Origin: Chloroflexota bacterium
GTDB lineage: Bacteria; Chloroflexota; Dehalococcoidia; UBA2247; RBG-13-53-26
DNA length: 46,389 bases
Assembly (NCBI GenBank): GCA_016876035.1
Contig: VGOE01000011.1
Coordinates: 1 to 46,389, forward strand
Direction: 5' to 3'
A program made the translations under genes and the position numbers. Position 1 is the first letter of the stretch. Each line of letters begins with the position of its first letter. Positions 1 through 8,585 of the stretch are shown piece by piece. Under the pieces are notes generated by a model. The model searched no databases, was not told the origin of the DNA, and saw only the letters and a program-made list of their open reading frames with translations.

Positions 1-99
1 GGTCTCCTGCTCAAAATCCCCCCACCAATCCTCCTCATCCTTGACCTCCCGCCACAAATCCTCTAACTTGAGTTGGGTCAGGTCTTTGACCTGTACCAT
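1..99 (-). CDS. Transposase N-terminus, IS256-like, truncated by window edge
   Basis: An ATG on the minus strand at 99 opens a frame that stays open to the edge, giving 33 residues beginning MVQVKDLTQLKLEDLWREVK and continuing DEEDWWGDF. A strong Shine-Dalgarno (AAAGGAGG) lies just upstream. An acidic N-terminus with a DLWREVK-type stretch fits what I recall of IS256-family DDE transposases, but the catalytic core lies outside the window. The protein would catalyse cut-and-paste or copy-out transposition of the element. The right end carries the first ten identical residues. Confidence 0.65.
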   Translation of the reverse strand, partial: MVQVKDLTQLKLEDLWREVKDEEDWWGDFEQET

Positions 100-184
100 G
101 GGGCGTCCTCCTTTCTAAGATATCTTTCTCTTATCTCTAGAAGGATACGCCCCCCTCTTTTTACACACAATATGTTACGCTACC
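1..184 (-). mobile_element. IS256-like insertion sequence, partial (left copy)
   Basis: Positions 68-184 are identical, as reverse complement, to 46273-46389 at the other end of the window, so this is one copy of a repeated element. The shared sequence stops abruptly at 184, which marks the element tip. The tip, read inward, is GGTAGCGTAACATATTGTGT followed by GTAAAAAG, and a GTGTAAAA-type terminal repeat is characteristic of the IS256 family. The transposase start lies 85 bp inside the tip and reads out of the window. The family call rests on the tip and 33 residues only. Confidence 0.75.
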
Positions 185-199
185 GTGTCACCCGCCACC

Positions 200-228
200 T
201 TGACTTTTGGCAGGAGTAATGGTAAAGT
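200..228 (+). promoter_or_regulatory. Probable sigma70-type promoter of the ribosomal superoperon
   Basis: TTGACT at 200-205 and TAAAGT at 223-228 are separated by exactly 17 bp, and the rpsL start is 44 bp downstream of the -10 box. This is the only good promoter-like pair between the IS tip (184) and rpsL. The -35 box lies 16 bp from the IS tip, so the insertion spared the core promoter but replaced whatever lay upstream of it. Confidence 0.6.
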
Positions 229-271
229 TTGAACTTGTGCGTTTTTCTGAGAGGATGGATGAGCAAATAAA

Positions 272-712
272 ATGCCTACGGTAAGTCAACTTGTACGGCG
301 GGGGCGCAGAAGACTCGGCAGGAGAACTAAAGCTCCCGCGTTATGCCGCGGGTTCAATACACTCAAACGTCGTGTGACAGAGACCAAGGGTTCTCCACAG
401 AAGAGAGGCGTTTGCGTTCAGGTAAAGACCATGACACCCAAGAAGCCCAATTCCGCCCTACGTAAGATTGCTCGGGTGCGGCTGACCAATGGCATGGAGG
501 TAACAGCCTACATCCCTGGCGAAGGGCACAATTTACAGGAGCATTCTGTTGTCCTGATTGAGGGCGGTAGGGTGAAGGATCTTCCCGGCGTCCGTTACCA
601 TGTTGTGCGTGGTACCCTGGATGCTGGCGGTGTTGTCGATAGACGGCAAGCTCGCAGCAGATACGGAGCAAAGCAAGCCAAGGGCTCGGGGAGCCCGGGC
701 TCGGGAGCCTAG
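272..712 (+). CDS. rpsL: 30S ribosomal protein S12
   Basis: S12 sits at the decoding centre and the 30S shoulder. The 146-aa product starts [12 protein letters not shown] as expected and carries the conserved [11 protein letters not shown] segment and the KDLPGVRYH loop. The ATG at 272 is fixed by this N-terminus even though its ribosome-binding site is weak: GAGAGG lies 17 nt upstream and is followed by a tiny overlapping ORF at 255-284. The C-terminal tail ([10 protein letters not shown]) is longer than usual and is encoded by two tandem GC hairpins. First gene of the superoperon; rpsG follows after 74 bp. Confidence 0.97.
   Translation: MPTVSQLVRRGRRRLGRRTKAPALCRGFNTLKRRVTETKGSPQKRGVCVQVKTMTPKKPNSALRKIARVRLTNGMEVTAYIPGEGHNLQEHSVVLIEGGRVKDLPGVRYHVVRGTLDAGGVVDRRQARSRYGAKQAKGSGSPGSGA
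682..709 (+). repeat. Two tandem GC-rich hairpins at the 3' end of rpsL
   Basis: GGGCTC-GGG-GAGCCC (682-696) is followed directly by GGCTC-GG-GAGCC (698-709), and GAGCCCGGGCTC (691-702) is itself a perfect palindrome. Both lie in the last codons of rpsL, immediately before its stop codon. No T-run follows, so they are not standard terminators. They may slow ribosomes, protect the upstream mRNA, or be a small repeat expansion. Confidence 0.6.
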
Positions 713-786
713 GTCGCCAGGTCGGGCGGAGGAGTCGTGTGAGTTGGCGAAAGGTGCGCCCGAGTTTTTTGTGATTGGGAGAGAAT

Positions 787-1257
787 ATGCCAAGAAGAGG
801 TAGGGTAGTCAAAAGGGAAGTGCTGCCGGACACCAGGTACGGGAGCCAATTGGTGACGAGAGTCATCAATAAGACGATGAAAAAAGGTAAGAAAAGCAAA
901 GCTGAGAACATCATTTATACTGCTCTTGATATTGCTGCCGAGCAACTGAAGAAGACACCGGCGGATGTCTTAGATCAGGCGATCAAGAATGCCACGCCGT
1001 TACTTCAGGTCAAAGCACGTCGTGTGGCCGGGTCCACCTATCAGGTGCCAGTAGAAGTCAGAGGTGAAAAAGGCAGTGCCTTAGCCATACGCTGGCTACT
1101 GGATGCCGCCAGAGGGCGGAGTGGCAGGTCGATGGCAGAGAAGCTGGCTGCGGAGATTATTGATGCGGCCCGGGGCCAAGGGGCTGCAATCAAGAAGCGC
1201 GATGATACTCATAAGATGGCCGAGGCAAACAAAGCCTTTGCACATTTCCGATGGTAG
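787..1257 (+). CDS. rpsG: 30S ribosomal protein S7
   Basis: S7 is the primary assembly protein of the 30S head and contacts E-site tRNA. The 156-aa product starts [15 protein letters not shown] and contains the expected helices and the [15 protein letters not shown] beta-ribbon region. I chose the ATG at 787 over one 12 nt upstream because it gives the canonical start and has GGGAGAG at the right distance. It lies between rpsL and fusA as in a str operon. Confidence 0.97.
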   Translation: MPRRGRVVKREVLPDTRYGSQLVTRVINKTMKKGKKSKAENIIYTALDIAAEQLKKTPADVLDQAIKNATPLLQVKARRVAGSTYQVPVEVRGEKGSALAIRWLLDAARGRSGRSMAEKLAAEIIDAARGQGAAIKKRDDTHKMAEANKAFAHFRW

Positions 1258-1337
1258 ACATGGTGGACAAATTGTTGATGTCTAATTCTGTTGCTATACC
1301 CGTCCTGGATCAAGAAGTGAGCTTGCCTGGGGCGAAC

Positions 1338-3428
1338 ATGAAGGAGGCGGATCGTCTTTCCTCTCTGCAGCAGATCAGGAATATCGGAATAATCGCTCAC
1401 ATAGATGCCGGTAAGACCACCGTTACTGAGAGGATTCTCTATTACACTGGTCGCACCTATAAGGTTGGTGAGGTAGACGAGGGGACGGCGGTAATGGACT
1501 GGATGGATCAGGAACGTGAGCGGGGTATCAGCATCACTGCTGCCGCCACTACTTGCTACTGGCTGGGGCACCCGATTAACATCATCGATACTCCAGGACA
1601 TGTGGATTTCACTGCCGAGGTAGAGCGGAGTCTACGGGTACTCGATGGAGGAGTGGTAGTTCTTGATGCTGTGGCAGGTGTTCAGCCTCAGTCCGAAACA
1701 GTATGGCGTCAAGCAGATTCTTACCGCGTTCCCAGAATCTGTTTTGTCAACAAGATGGATCGGGTGGGTGCTGACTTTTATCGCACGGTAGGCATGATAA
1801 AGGAGATACTCGGTGCCAAAACGGTATCTATCCAGTTGCCTTTGGGAGTAGAGGATGCTTTTCAGGGCATAATCGATCTGGTCGAGATGAAAGCCTGGAT
1901 GTTCTCCGGCGATATCGAGGCTCCATCTGCGGAATCAGCCATACCTCAGGGTTATGCGGACAAGGCTCTTGAGCAGCGGGAGATAGCACTGGAGACTCTG
2001 GCAGAAGAGGATGAGCAGTTCATGGCGGCTTACCTGGAAGGCCGTCCTATCAGTACTTCGGACATAAAGGAAGCCTTGCGGAGAGCTTGCGTGGCTAACA
2101 AGCTTGTACCCGTGTTATGTGGTAGTGCTTTGAAAAACAAAGGCGTGCAGAGATTATTGGATGGAGTGGTGGATTACCTCCCTTCCCCTCTAGATGTGCC
2201 ACCAGTTCAAGGAACCGATCTAAGAACAGGCCATATAGTCACCCGTGAAGCCAGCGAAACAAGCCCCTTCTCAGCCCTGGCCTTCAAAGTGGTGACTGAT
2301 CCCTTTGTTGGCAGACTGGTTTATTTCAGAGTCTACTCAGGGAAGGTAAAGGCTAAGGCTCAAGTGTTCAACTCAGCTAAGGAGCAAAAAGAGCGCATAG
2401 GGAGACTGCTGCGGATGCATGCTAACCGTCGTGAAGAGGTAGAGGAGGTGGTTGCTGGAGGGATTGCTGCTGCTTTGGGCTTGAAGAGCACCTCTACGGG
2501 CAACACCTTATGTGATCCACACAAGCCGATTCTTCTCGAGGCCATCCGTTTTCCTCAGCCGGTGATCTCGGTGGCGATTGAGCCGAAGACCAAAGCTGAC
2601 CAGGACAGAGTTGGTAGTGCCTTGGTGAAGCTGATGGAGGAGGATCCCACTTTTGAAATGCATTACGAGGCAGAGACCGGTCAGACGGTGATATCGGGCA
2701 TGGGCGAACTCCATCTAGATGTCTTATTAGAGCGGATGAAGCGCGAATTCAAGGCAGAAGTGAGGACGGGTAGACCGCAAGTAGCCTACAAAGAGACTAT
2801 CACAGCCTCGGCTGAGGCAGAGGGGAAGTTCATAAAGCAGTTTGGGGGCCGGGGCCAGTATGGACATGTTGTGCTCAGATTGGAGCCTGGGGAGAGGGGG
2901 AGTGGCTTTGCCTTTGCCAATGGTATTCGACAAGCTGCCATACCCCGAGAATATATCCCGGCTGTGGAGGCAGGGGTGAGGGAGGCATTACAGCGCGGGG
3001 TGATAGCCAATTATCCTATAGTTGACATTAAGGTGACCCTGTGTGATGGCAGCTTTCATGAGGTGGATTCATCGGATATCGCCTTTAAGATGGCGGGTTC
3101 GATTGCTCTGAAAGAAGGAGTCAGCCGAGCTAAACCTACGTTGCTTGAACCGATTATGAAGCTGGATATATTCAGCCCGGAGCAATTTCTGGGTGACATA
3201 CTGGCCGATCTTGATGCCAGGAGAGGACAAATCGAAGGCATTGGAGTTCAAGGAAGCACGAGAGTAATTCATGCTCTTATTCCACTGGGCGAGGTTTTTG
3301 GCTATGCCACTACGCTGCGATCTTTGAGTCAGGGAAGGGCCACCCACTCAATGGAATTTCACCACTATCAACAAGTACCTTCGGCTTTGCTGGAGCAGAT
3401 TCTCAGATCCGGGGGAAGGTTCGTGTGA
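1338..3428 (+). CDS. fusA: Elongation factor G
   Basis: EF-G is the GTPase that drives translocation and, with RRF, ribosome recycling. The G domain shows AHIDAGKTT (P-loop), DTPGHVDF (G3) and NKMD (G4), and the protein ends with the usual domain V ([14 protein letters not shown]). From the ATG at 1338 it is 696 aa, a normal length with the usual distance to RNIGI. The same frame is open from 1251 (725 aa), overlapping the rpsG stop, and has other possible starts at 1260 and 1278, so the start is uncertain. Only 1 bp separates it from rpsJ, and no tuf gene intervenes. Confidence 0.96.
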   Translation: MKEADRLSSLQQIRNIGIIAHIDAGKTTVTERILYYTGRTYKVGEVDEGTAVMDWMDQERERGISITAAATTCYWLGHPINIIDTPGHVDFTAEVERSLRVLDGGVVVLDAVAGVQPQSETVWRQADSYRVPRICFVNKMDRVGADFYRTVGMIKEILGAKTVSIQLPLGVEDAFQGIIDLVEMKAWMFSGDIEAPSAESAIPQGYADKALEQREIALETLAEEDEQFMAAYLEGRPISTSDIKEALRRACVANKLVPVLCGSALKNKGVQRLLDGVVDYLPSPLDVPPVQGTDLRTGHIVTREASETSPFSALAFKVVTDPFVGRLVYFRVYSGKVKAKAQVFNSAKEQKERIGRLLRMHANRREEVEEVVAGGIAAALGLKSTSTGNTLCDPHKPILLEAIRFPQPVISVAIEPKTKADQDRVGSALVKLMEEDPTFEMHYEAETGQTVISGMGELHLDVLLERMKREFKAEVRTGRPQVAYKETITASAEAEGKFIKQFGGRGQYGHVVLRLEPGERGSGFAFANGIRQAAIPREYIPAVEAGVREALQRGVIANYPIVDIKVTLCDGSFHEVDSSDIAFKMAGSIALKEGVSRAKPTLLEPIMKLDIFSPEQFLGDILADLDARRGQIEGIGVQGSTRVIHALIPLGEVFGYATTLRSLSQGRATHSMEFHHYQQVPSALLEQILRSGGRFV

Positions 3429-3429
3429 A

Positions 3430-3738
3430 ATGACAAAGCAAAAGATTCGTATCAAGTTGAGGTCTTTCGACCACAAGATATTGGACCAGTCGGCAGCTCA
3501 AATTACCGAGACGGCGGAACAGACGGGGGCTCGGGTAGCTGGCCCAGTACCTCTGCCGACACGAATTCAGAAGTTCTGTGTTATTCGCTCTCCTTTCATC
3601 GATAAGGATTCAAGAGAACAGTTTGAGATTCGGACTCATAAGCGTCTAATTGACATCCTTGATCCTACCTCGAAGACCATTGAGGCTCTGACACGGTTGA
3701 ATTTGCCATCTGGGGTAGATGTGGAGATAAAGCTGTAA
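3430..3738 (+). CDS. rpsJ: 30S ribosomal protein S10
   Basis: S10 is part of the 30S head; in other bacteria it also pairs with NusB in antitermination. The 102-aa product has [15 protein letters not shown] near the start, the [18 protein letters not shown] segment and the RTHKRLIDI motif. It follows fusA by 1 bp and is the first gene of the S10 part of the superoperon. A 126-bp gap, long for this region, separates it from rplC. Confidence 0.97.
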   Translation: MTKQKIRIKLRSFDHKILDQSAAQITETAEQTGARVAGPVPLPTRIQKFCVIRSPFIDKDSREQFEIRTHKRLIDILDPTSKTIEALTRLNLPSGVDVEIKL

Positions 3739-3754
3739 GGCGAGCAGACGCACA

Positions 3755-3862
3755 ATGATGTACGAGAACTTAACGGATTTGAAGACATTGAGGAGTGGAT
3801 TTTGGAGTCACTCTAGGAAGAGGAGTCGACTATTTCAGAGAGTGGCACGGACGGAGACATAA
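3755..3862 (+). CDS. Possible 35-aa basic small protein (hypothetical)
   Basis: A short frame starts ATGATG at 3755 and ends TAA at 3862, two bases before the rplC start. The product begins MMYENLTDLKTLRSG, continues FWSHSRKRSRLFQRV, and is strongly basic. It fills almost the whole rpsJ-rplC gap in the operon direction. There is no clear ribosome-binding site in front of it (GCAGACGCACA), and I recognise no family. It may be chance or a leader peptide; only conservation would decide. Confidence 0.25.
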   Translation: MMYENLTDLKTLRSGFWSHSRKRSRLFQRVARTET

Positions 3863-3864
3863 GG

Positions 3865-4500
3865 ATGGCCTTTTGGGGAATTCTAGGTCGAAAAGTGGGC
3901 ATGACACAGGTCTTTGACCAGGGCGGCAGACTGCATGCAGTCACTGCGGTTGAGGCTGGCCCCTGTTTCGTCTGTCAAATAAAGACCCAATCTAACGACG
4001 GTTACAATGCAGTGCAGCTTGGCTTTGGGGAGAGTGGGCGGCTGAATTCTCCAGAAAAGGGGCACCTCAAGGCTGTAGGGCACCAAGTTAAACATCTCAG
4101 GGAGTTCAGGGTTGATGAAACCGGTTCTGTTCAAGTGGGGCAGAGGATAGATGTGAGCATCTTCAACAGTGGCGATAGGGTCGACGTTATCGGTGTATCG
4201 AAAGGGAAAGGCTTTGCAGGGGGAGTAAAGAGATATCACTTTCGTGGTGGACCGAAGACCCATGGTCAATCGGATCGCCACCGTGCTCCTGGTTCCGTTG
4301 GTTCCACTACTTATCCGGGGAGGGTGCTGAAGGGGACAAGAATGGCAGGTCACATGGGGCACAGGCGAGTGACGGTGCGTAATCTTCAAGTAATGCAATC
4401 AGATGTGGCTCGCAATCTGCTACTGATCAAAGGCGCGGTGCCAGGTGCAGTGAACGGGCTATTGCTTATCAAGCGATCGAGTAAAGGTACGGGCGGGTAA
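3865..4500 (+). CDS. rplC: 50S ribosomal protein L3
   Basis: L3 is an early 50S assembly protein whose loop reaches toward the peptidyl-transferase centre. The 211-aa product has GILGRKVGMTQVF at the start, VSKGKGFAGGVKRY in the middle, and the extended loop FRGGPKTHGQSDRHRAPGS followed by GRVLKGTRMAGHMG. The stop codon overlaps the rplD start (TAATG), so the two are translationally coupled. GGAG 8 nt upstream supports the ATG at 3865. Confidence 0.97.
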   Translation: MAFWGILGRKVGMTQVFDQGGRLHAVTAVEAGPCFVCQIKTQSNDGYNAVQLGFGESGRLNSPEKGHLKAVGHQVKHLREFRVDETGSVQVGQRIDVSIFNSGDRVDVIGVSKGKGFAGGVKRYHFRGGPKTHGQSDRHRAPGSVGSTTYPGRVLKGTRMAGHMGHRRVTVRNLQVMQSDVARNLLLIKGAVPGAVNGLLLIKRSSKGTGG

Positions 4501-5150
4501 TGCAGTTTCCAGTTCGTAATGCTTCAGGACAGGTTATTGACCACCTCGAAATTGACGATAGCGTTTTCGCTGTACCTTTTAATGGTGCGGTGGTTCATCA
4601 AGCGATGGTTAGACAACTGGCTAATGCTCGGCTGGGCACAGTGAATACCAAGACAAGAGGGGAAGTGTCTGGAAGTACGAAAAAGCTATATCGTCAGAAA
4701 CATACTGGATGGGGGCGACGGGGAAGTAAACGGTCGCCGCTTCTCAGACATGGGGGGATAGTCTTTGGCCCTCACCCCCGCACCTACAGACAGAGAATGC
4801 CGAAGAAGATGCGCCGCCTTGCCCTGAAGTGCCTGCTATCAGCAAAGGCTTCCTCAGGGGAGATGGTTATAGTAGATCAATTTGGACTTGAGGTACCCAG
4901 GACAGGTGATATGGCCAGTGTGCTTAGAGCGCTAGGCGCAGATTACTCGACACTGGTTGTCACTGGTGAACCTGAGTCAAATGTTGTGATATCGGCTCGT
5001 AATCTGCCAAAGACCAAGACTCTACCGGCTAGCCTGCTAAACGTGCTAGACCTTCTTTCCTACAAGTTCTTGGTAATTAGCGTAGATGGGTTGCGCCGGG
5101 TGGAGCGCATTTGGGGCAGAGAGGACCTGTCTACACCGGGAGCAGCTTAG
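4500..5150 (+). CDS. rplD: 50S ribosomal protein L4
   Basis: L4 lines the nascent-chain exit tunnel and, in some bacteria, represses its own operon. The 216-aa product contains the tunnel-loop signature TKKLYRQKHTGWGRRGSKRS and GGIVFGPHPRTY, followed by MPKKMRRLALKCLLS. The start ATG shares one base with the rplC stop. No L4-type leader control site was recognised. rplW follows after 2 bp. Confidence 0.97.
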   Translation: MQFPVRNASGQVIDHLEIDDSVFAVPFNGAVVHQAMVRQLANARLGTVNTKTRGEVSGSTKKLYRQKHTGWGRRGSKRSPLLRHGGIVFGPHPRTYRQRMPKKMRRLALKCLLSAKASSGEMVIVDQFGLEVPRTGDMASVLRALGADYSTLVVTGEPESNVVISARNLPKTKTLPASLLNVLDLLSYKFLVISVDGLRRVERIWGREDLSTPGAA

Positions 5151-5152
5151 AA

Positions 5153-5437
5153 ATGCATTCTTACGAAGTCTTACGCCGTCCCATAATCAGCGAGAAAAGC
5201 ACCCTGCTTCAGGAGCGGAATAAGTACACCTTTGAGGTGATGAGGAAAGCTAACAAACAACAGGTTAGGCAGGCAGTGGAGAAGGCCTTCAAGGTTAAGG
5301 TGGTGAAGGTGGACGTCATGACTGTCCCTGGCAAGACGCGAAGAATGGGACGACGTCAGGTGAAAACCCCTCCTTGGAGAAAAGCAGTGGTCACCTTGGA
5401 ACCGGGTCAGAAGATTGAGTATTTTGAGGGTGTTTGA
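5153..5437 (+). CDS. rplW: 50S ribosomal protein L23
   Basis: L23 sits at the tunnel exit and is the docking site for trigger factor and SRP. The 94-aa product has [14 protein letters not shown], the stretch [19 protein letters not shown] and the loop [15 protein letters not shown] chose ATG 5153 because it gives the standard N-terminus; the frame is open upstream to 5111 inside rplD but that would add unrelated residues. It ends just before the rplB start. Confidence 0.96.
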   Translation: MHSYEVLRRPIISEKSTLLQERNKYTFEVMRKANKQQVRQAVEKAFKVKVVKVDVMTVPGKTRRMGRRQVKTPPWRKAVVTLEPGQKIEYFEGV

Positions 5438-5439
5438 TA

Positions 5440-6261
5440 GTGGGACTGAAAGTATACAAACCGACTTCCCCAGGTAGACGAGGCATGAGTGGCTCTACCT
5501 TTGAGGAAATTACAAAGACAAAGCCAGAGAAAGCCATGTTAGTGCCACTGAAGAAGAAGGGGGGGCGTAACAATCAAGGTAAGGTGACTGTGCGTCACCG
5601 TGGCGGTGGGGCTAAACGTATGCTTCGAATTATTGATTTCAAGCGGGACAAGATTGGTATTCCTGCTGAAGTGCTGGCAATTGAGTATGACCCTAATCGC
5701 TCAGCTCGTATCGCTTTGATTCAATACGCTGACGGAGAGAAACGCTATATTCTAGCGCCCTTGGGATTGGCTCCAGGGGATAATGTGTGCTCCGGCCCCG
5801 GCGTGGAGGCAAAGGTGGGCAACGCCTTGCCTTTGGGTCAGATCCCTGTTGGCACGCCGATTCACAATATCGAGCTTGAGCAGGGCAAGGGCGGGCAGAT
5901 AGTGCGCAGTGCTGGTGCTGCTGCTCACATTATGGGGCGAGAGGATAGCTATACCTTATTGAAGCTGCCGTCTGGCGAAGTGCGTCGCGTTCGCAGTGCC
6001 TGTTTGGCTACCGTTGGTCAGGTGGGGAATGTGGATCACCAGAACATAAGCCTGGGCAAGGCAGGGCGTAGTCGCTGGTTGGGGCGGCGGCCGGTTGTGC
6101 GAGGCTCAGCCATGAGCCCCCGTGACCATCCGCATGGTGGGGGAGAGGGCAGAAACCCCCGGGGCATGAATCCAAAGACACCGTGGGGGAAACCGGCCTT
6201 GGGTCATAAGACCCGGGGCAAGAAGCAAAGCGACAGATTAATCGTCAAACGGAGAAAGTAG
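5440..6261 (+). CDS. rplB: 50S ribosomal protein L2
   Basis: L2 supports subunit association and the peptidyl-transferase centre. The 273-aa product begins [16 protein letters not shown] and ends in the conserved region [16 protein letters not shown], with the essential histidines present. The start is GTG 5440, giving the canonical N-terminus with GAGGG 9 nt upstream; a TTG two codons earlier is less likely. It is followed by rpsS after 4 bp. Confidence 0.97.
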   Translation: MGLKVYKPTSPGRRGMSGSTFEEITKTKPEKAMLVPLKKKGGRNNQGKVTVRHRGGGAKRMLRIIDFKRDKIGIPAEVLAIEYDPNRSARIALIQYADGEKRYILAPLGLAPGDNVCSGPGVEAKVGNALPLGQIPVGTPIHNIELEQGKGGQIVRSAGAAAHIMGREDSYTLLKLPSGEVRRVRSACLATVGQVGNVDHQNISLGKAGRSRWLGRRPVVRGSAMSPRDHPHGGGEGRNPRGMNPKTPWGKPALGHKTRGKKQSDRLIVKRRK

Positions 6262-6265
6262 GCTA

Positions 6266-6541
6266 ATGGGAAGGTCGATTAAGAAAGGTCCCTTTGTTGA
6301 TGCAAAGCTCATGAAGAAGGTCGAGGCGGCCAAGCAGGCTGGGGAGAAAACGGTGATAAAGACGTGGGCCCGGGCATCCACTGTCGTTCCAGAGATGCTT
6401 GGGCTTACTATTGCGGTACACGACGGGAGAAGGCACGTGCCTATCTTCGTAACAGAGAATATGGTAGGACACAAGCTGGGCGAGTTTGCTCCCACCCGAA
6501 CCTTCAGGGGCCATGTAGCTAAATCGGAGAAGAAGAAATAG
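6266..6541 (+). CDS. rpsS: 30S ribosomal protein S19
   Basis: S19 binds the 30S head next to S13 and contacts the A-site side of the intersubunit bridge. The 91-aa product shows [26 protein letters not shown], and the conserved [22 protein letters not shown] stretch (quoted here only in part by its ends HVPIF and GEFAPTR). The stop codon overlaps the GTG start of rplV (TAGTG), indicating translational coupling. Confidence 0.97.
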   Translation: MGRSIKKGPFVDAKLMKKVEAAKQAGEKTVIKTWARASTVVPEMLGLTIAVHDGRRHVPIFVTENMVGHKLGEFAPTRTFRGHVAKSEKKK

Positions 6542-6876
6542 TGCGAGTAAGAGCTGTAACCAGCTATGTTGGCATATCACCCCGCAAGGTGTCCTTAGTA
6601 GCGGGGCTGGTGCGAGGGAGAAAGGTAGAGGAAGCGCTTGCACTCCTCAATTTGTATGCTTCTCCCTCAGCTCGGGTAATAGCCAAAGTTATCAAATCGG
6701 CGGCAGCTAATGCAGAGAATAATACCCAGGCAGATATCGCCGAATTGAAGATCGTGGATCTGTTTATTGACAAGGGGCCCACACTAAAAAGACATCGTGC
6801 CCAGGCTCGCGGGCGGGTGACACCGATACTCAGGCGGTCGAGTCATATCACAGCTATCGTTGACACGGAGGAATAA
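6541..6876 (+). CDS. rplV: 50S ribosomal protein L22
   Basis: L22 has a globular part on the 50S surface and a beta-hairpin that lines the exit tunnel. The 111-aa product has the family features ISPRKVSLVAGLVRGR near the start, SAAANAENN in the middle, and the hairpin region KRHRAQARGRVTPILRRSSH. It starts with GTG, overlapping the rpsS stop by one base. rpsC begins at the very next base after its stop codon. Confidence 0.97.
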   Translation: MRVRAVTSYVGISPRKVSLVAGLVRGRKVEEALALLNLYASPSARVIAKVIKSAAANAENNTQADIAELKIVDLFIDKGPTLKRHRAQARGRVTPILRRSSHITAIVDTEE

Positions 6877-7653
6877 TTGGGACAGAAGGTTCATCCTATA
6901 GGCTTCAGGATCGCCGTTATTAATGACTGGCTTTCCAAGTGGTATGTGAGCAAGGATTACGCTGCTTTTGTGCAAGAGGATTTTCACATTCGTAGGTTAA
7001 TTGAATCGAGGAGTTCAGATGCGGGTATTTCCAGAATGGAAATCGAACGCTGGGCAAATGAGGTGGTAGTAACTGTTCACACTGCTAGACCGGGAATCGT
7101 TATTGGTCGCGGCGGGCAGAGGGTGGATGAGCTAAGACGTACTCTGGAAGACATTTGTGGTAGGAAGGTACGGTTGAACATCCAAGAAGTTCGTGATCCG
7201 GAGTTGGATGCTCGCCTGGTAGGCAAGAATATTGCTAATCAAATTGAGCGTCAGATTGCTTATCGCAGGGCTGTGAAGCGAGCGATAGCTAGAACCATGC
7301 AAGCTGGTGCCAAGGGGGTGAAGGTAAAGTGTTCTGGGAGGTTGGGTGGGGCCGAAATAGCCCGTAAGGCAACTTTCCATGAGGGAAGAGTACCGTTGCA
7401 TACATTGCGCGCTGACATCGATTATGGGATTTGCGAAGCGCATACCCTGTTGGGACGCATCGGGGTGAAGGTCTGGATCTACAGGGGCGATATTCTTCCC
7501 GAAAGGGCTGAGGAGGAAATGGAAGTCACGTCGCCGGCTGCGGTACTAGGCGGCGAGGGACAGGCACAGGCAAGAGACTCGGAGCAAATGATTAGGGATG
7601 AGGTAAAGGGCAATGCTGCAACCGAAAAGGGTAAAGCACCGGAAAGTACATAA
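6877..7653 (+). CDS. rpsC: 30S ribosomal protein S3
   Basis: S3 forms part of the mRNA entry tunnel. The 258-aa product starts [12 protein letters not shown] from TTG 6877, with a strong GGAGGA 4 nt upstream. It carries the KH-domain loop [14 protein letters not shown] and the C-terminal S3 signature ([10 protein letters not shown] and [10 protein letters not shown]). The tail after GDILPERAE is long, low in conserved features and rich in E, A and G. Its last 41 nt overlap the start of rplP in another frame. Confidence 0.97.
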   Translation: MGQKVHPIGFRIAVINDWLSKWYVSKDYAAFVQEDFHIRRLIESRSSDAGISRMEIERWANEVVVTVHTARPGIVIGRGGQRVDELRRTLEDICGRKVRLNIQEVRDPELDARLVGKNIANQIERQIAYRRAVKRAIARTMQAGAKGVKVKCSGRLGGAEIARKATFHEGRVPLHTLRADIDYGICEAHTLLGRIGVKVWIYRGDILPERAEEEMEVTSPAAVLGGEGQAQARDSEQMIRDEVKGNAATEKGKAPEST

Positions 7654-8038
7654 GATTAGATTGAAGGGAAGGGCACAGTCAGGGAACAGCGTTGTTTTCG
7701 GTGATTTTGGACTTCAATCAATGGGTAGCGCCTGGCTCACGGCAAGGCAGATCGAAGCAGCACGGCGATCTATCGTGCATTACCTTCGCCGTGGTGTCAA
7801 GTTGTGGATTCGCGTTTTCCCTGATGTGTCGATGACCAAGAAGCCGGCCGAGACGCGCATGGGCGGCGGTAAAGGCACCCCGGATTACTGGGTAGCTGTG
7901 GTCAAACCAGGGAGAATTCTTTTTGAGATCAGCGGCGTCAATGAGGAACTCGCCAGGGAAGCAATGCGCCTTGCTGCTCATAAACTTCCCATTAAGACGA
8001 GGTTTGTAGCCAAGGGAGCGGCCAGTGAGAGTGGATGA
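7613..8038 (+). CDS. rplP: 50S ribosomal protein L16
   Basis: L16 organises the A-site tRNA region and is a late 50S assembly protein. The 141-aa product starts [19 protein letters not shown] and contains [20 protein letters not shown] and [27 protein letters not shown] is well placed before ATG 7613. This start is inside the rpsC tail (41-nt overlap), and its end overlaps rpmC by 14 nt, so three genes interlock here. Confidence 0.97.
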   Translation: MLQPKRVKHRKVHKIRLKGRAQSGNSVVFGDFGLQSMGSAWLTARQIEAARRSIVHYLRRGVKLWIRVFPDVSMTKKPAETRMGGGKGTPDYWVAVVKPGRILFEISGVNEELAREAMRLAAHKLPIKTRFVAKGAASESG

Positions 8039-8222
8039 AATTCGGGCCCTCGGTGATCAGGAATTGACAAAACAACTCGAGGAAGCACGGCGGGAGCCAT
8101 TTAATCTCCGCTTTCGCTTGGAGACCAGGCAACTCGTGAATCATCGTGAGATTTGCAGGGTAAAGAGGAACATTGCTAGAATGATGACCATAATGCGAGA
8201 GAGGCAACTGTCAAAAGCTTAG
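8025..8222 (+). CDS. rpmC: 50S ribosomal protein L29
   Basis: L29 is a small two-helix protein beside L23 at the tunnel exit. The 65-aa product has the expected pattern: [34 protein letters not shown], then [18 protein letters not shown]. The start is GTG 8025 inside the end of rplP; a GTG two codons later is possible. A 75-bp gap without a convincing gene separates it from rpsQ. Confidence 0.95.
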   Translation: MRVDEIRALGDQELTKQLEEARREPFNLRFRLETRQLVNHREICRVKRNIARMMTIMRERQLSKA

Positions 8223-8297
8223 ATGGTTGGTAGGAACAACAGTAAGATGCCTGGTACCAGTGGGTGTAGGTAGGTACATGAAGGGGTTAGGCAGTTC

Positions 8298-8585
8298 ATG
8301 AAGAAAATACGCAAGACTCTGGTTGGCCGCGTGGTGAGTGACGGAATGGACAAGACTGTGGTTGTAGCTGTGGAATCGCTGAGACCTCACCCTGTCTATA
8401 GGAAGGTCACTAGACGATTGGTGAAACTGAAAGCTCATGATGAAAGTAACGCTTGTCGAGTCGGCGACATGGTAAGGATTGAAGCGAGTCGCCCCCTTGC
8501 TAAGACGAAACATTGGCGTGTTTTGGGGACGGTATCCAAGGTGGAAGTCGTAGAAGAGGTGCTCAATGATTCAGCCTCGGACTAG
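8298..8585 (+). CDS. rpsQ: 30S ribosomal protein S17
   Basis: S17 is an OB-fold protein that binds 16S rRNA early in assembly. The 95-aa product shows [19 protein letters not shown] near the start, [19 protein letters not shown], and [19 protein letters not shown]. The last 20 nt overlap the start of rplN in a different frame. Confidence 0.96.
   Translation: MKKIRKTLVGRVVSDGMDKTVVVAVESLRPHPVYRKVTRRLVKLKAHDESNACRVGDMVRIEASRPLAKTKHWRVLGTVSKVEVVEEVLNDSASD

Noticed and set aside
255-284. Nine-codon upstream ORF overlapping the rpsL start
   Set aside because: Its start directly abuts the GAGAGG motif without the needed spacing, and frames this short arise often by chance.
363-914. 183-aa open frame on the minus strand over rpsL and rpsG
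   Set aside because: It overlaps two certain genes on the other strand and shows no family pattern.
3883-4398. 171-aa open frame on the minus strand inside rplC
   Set aside because: It lies entirely opposite the well-conserved rplC gene, has no recognisable motif and no ribosome-binding site worth noting.
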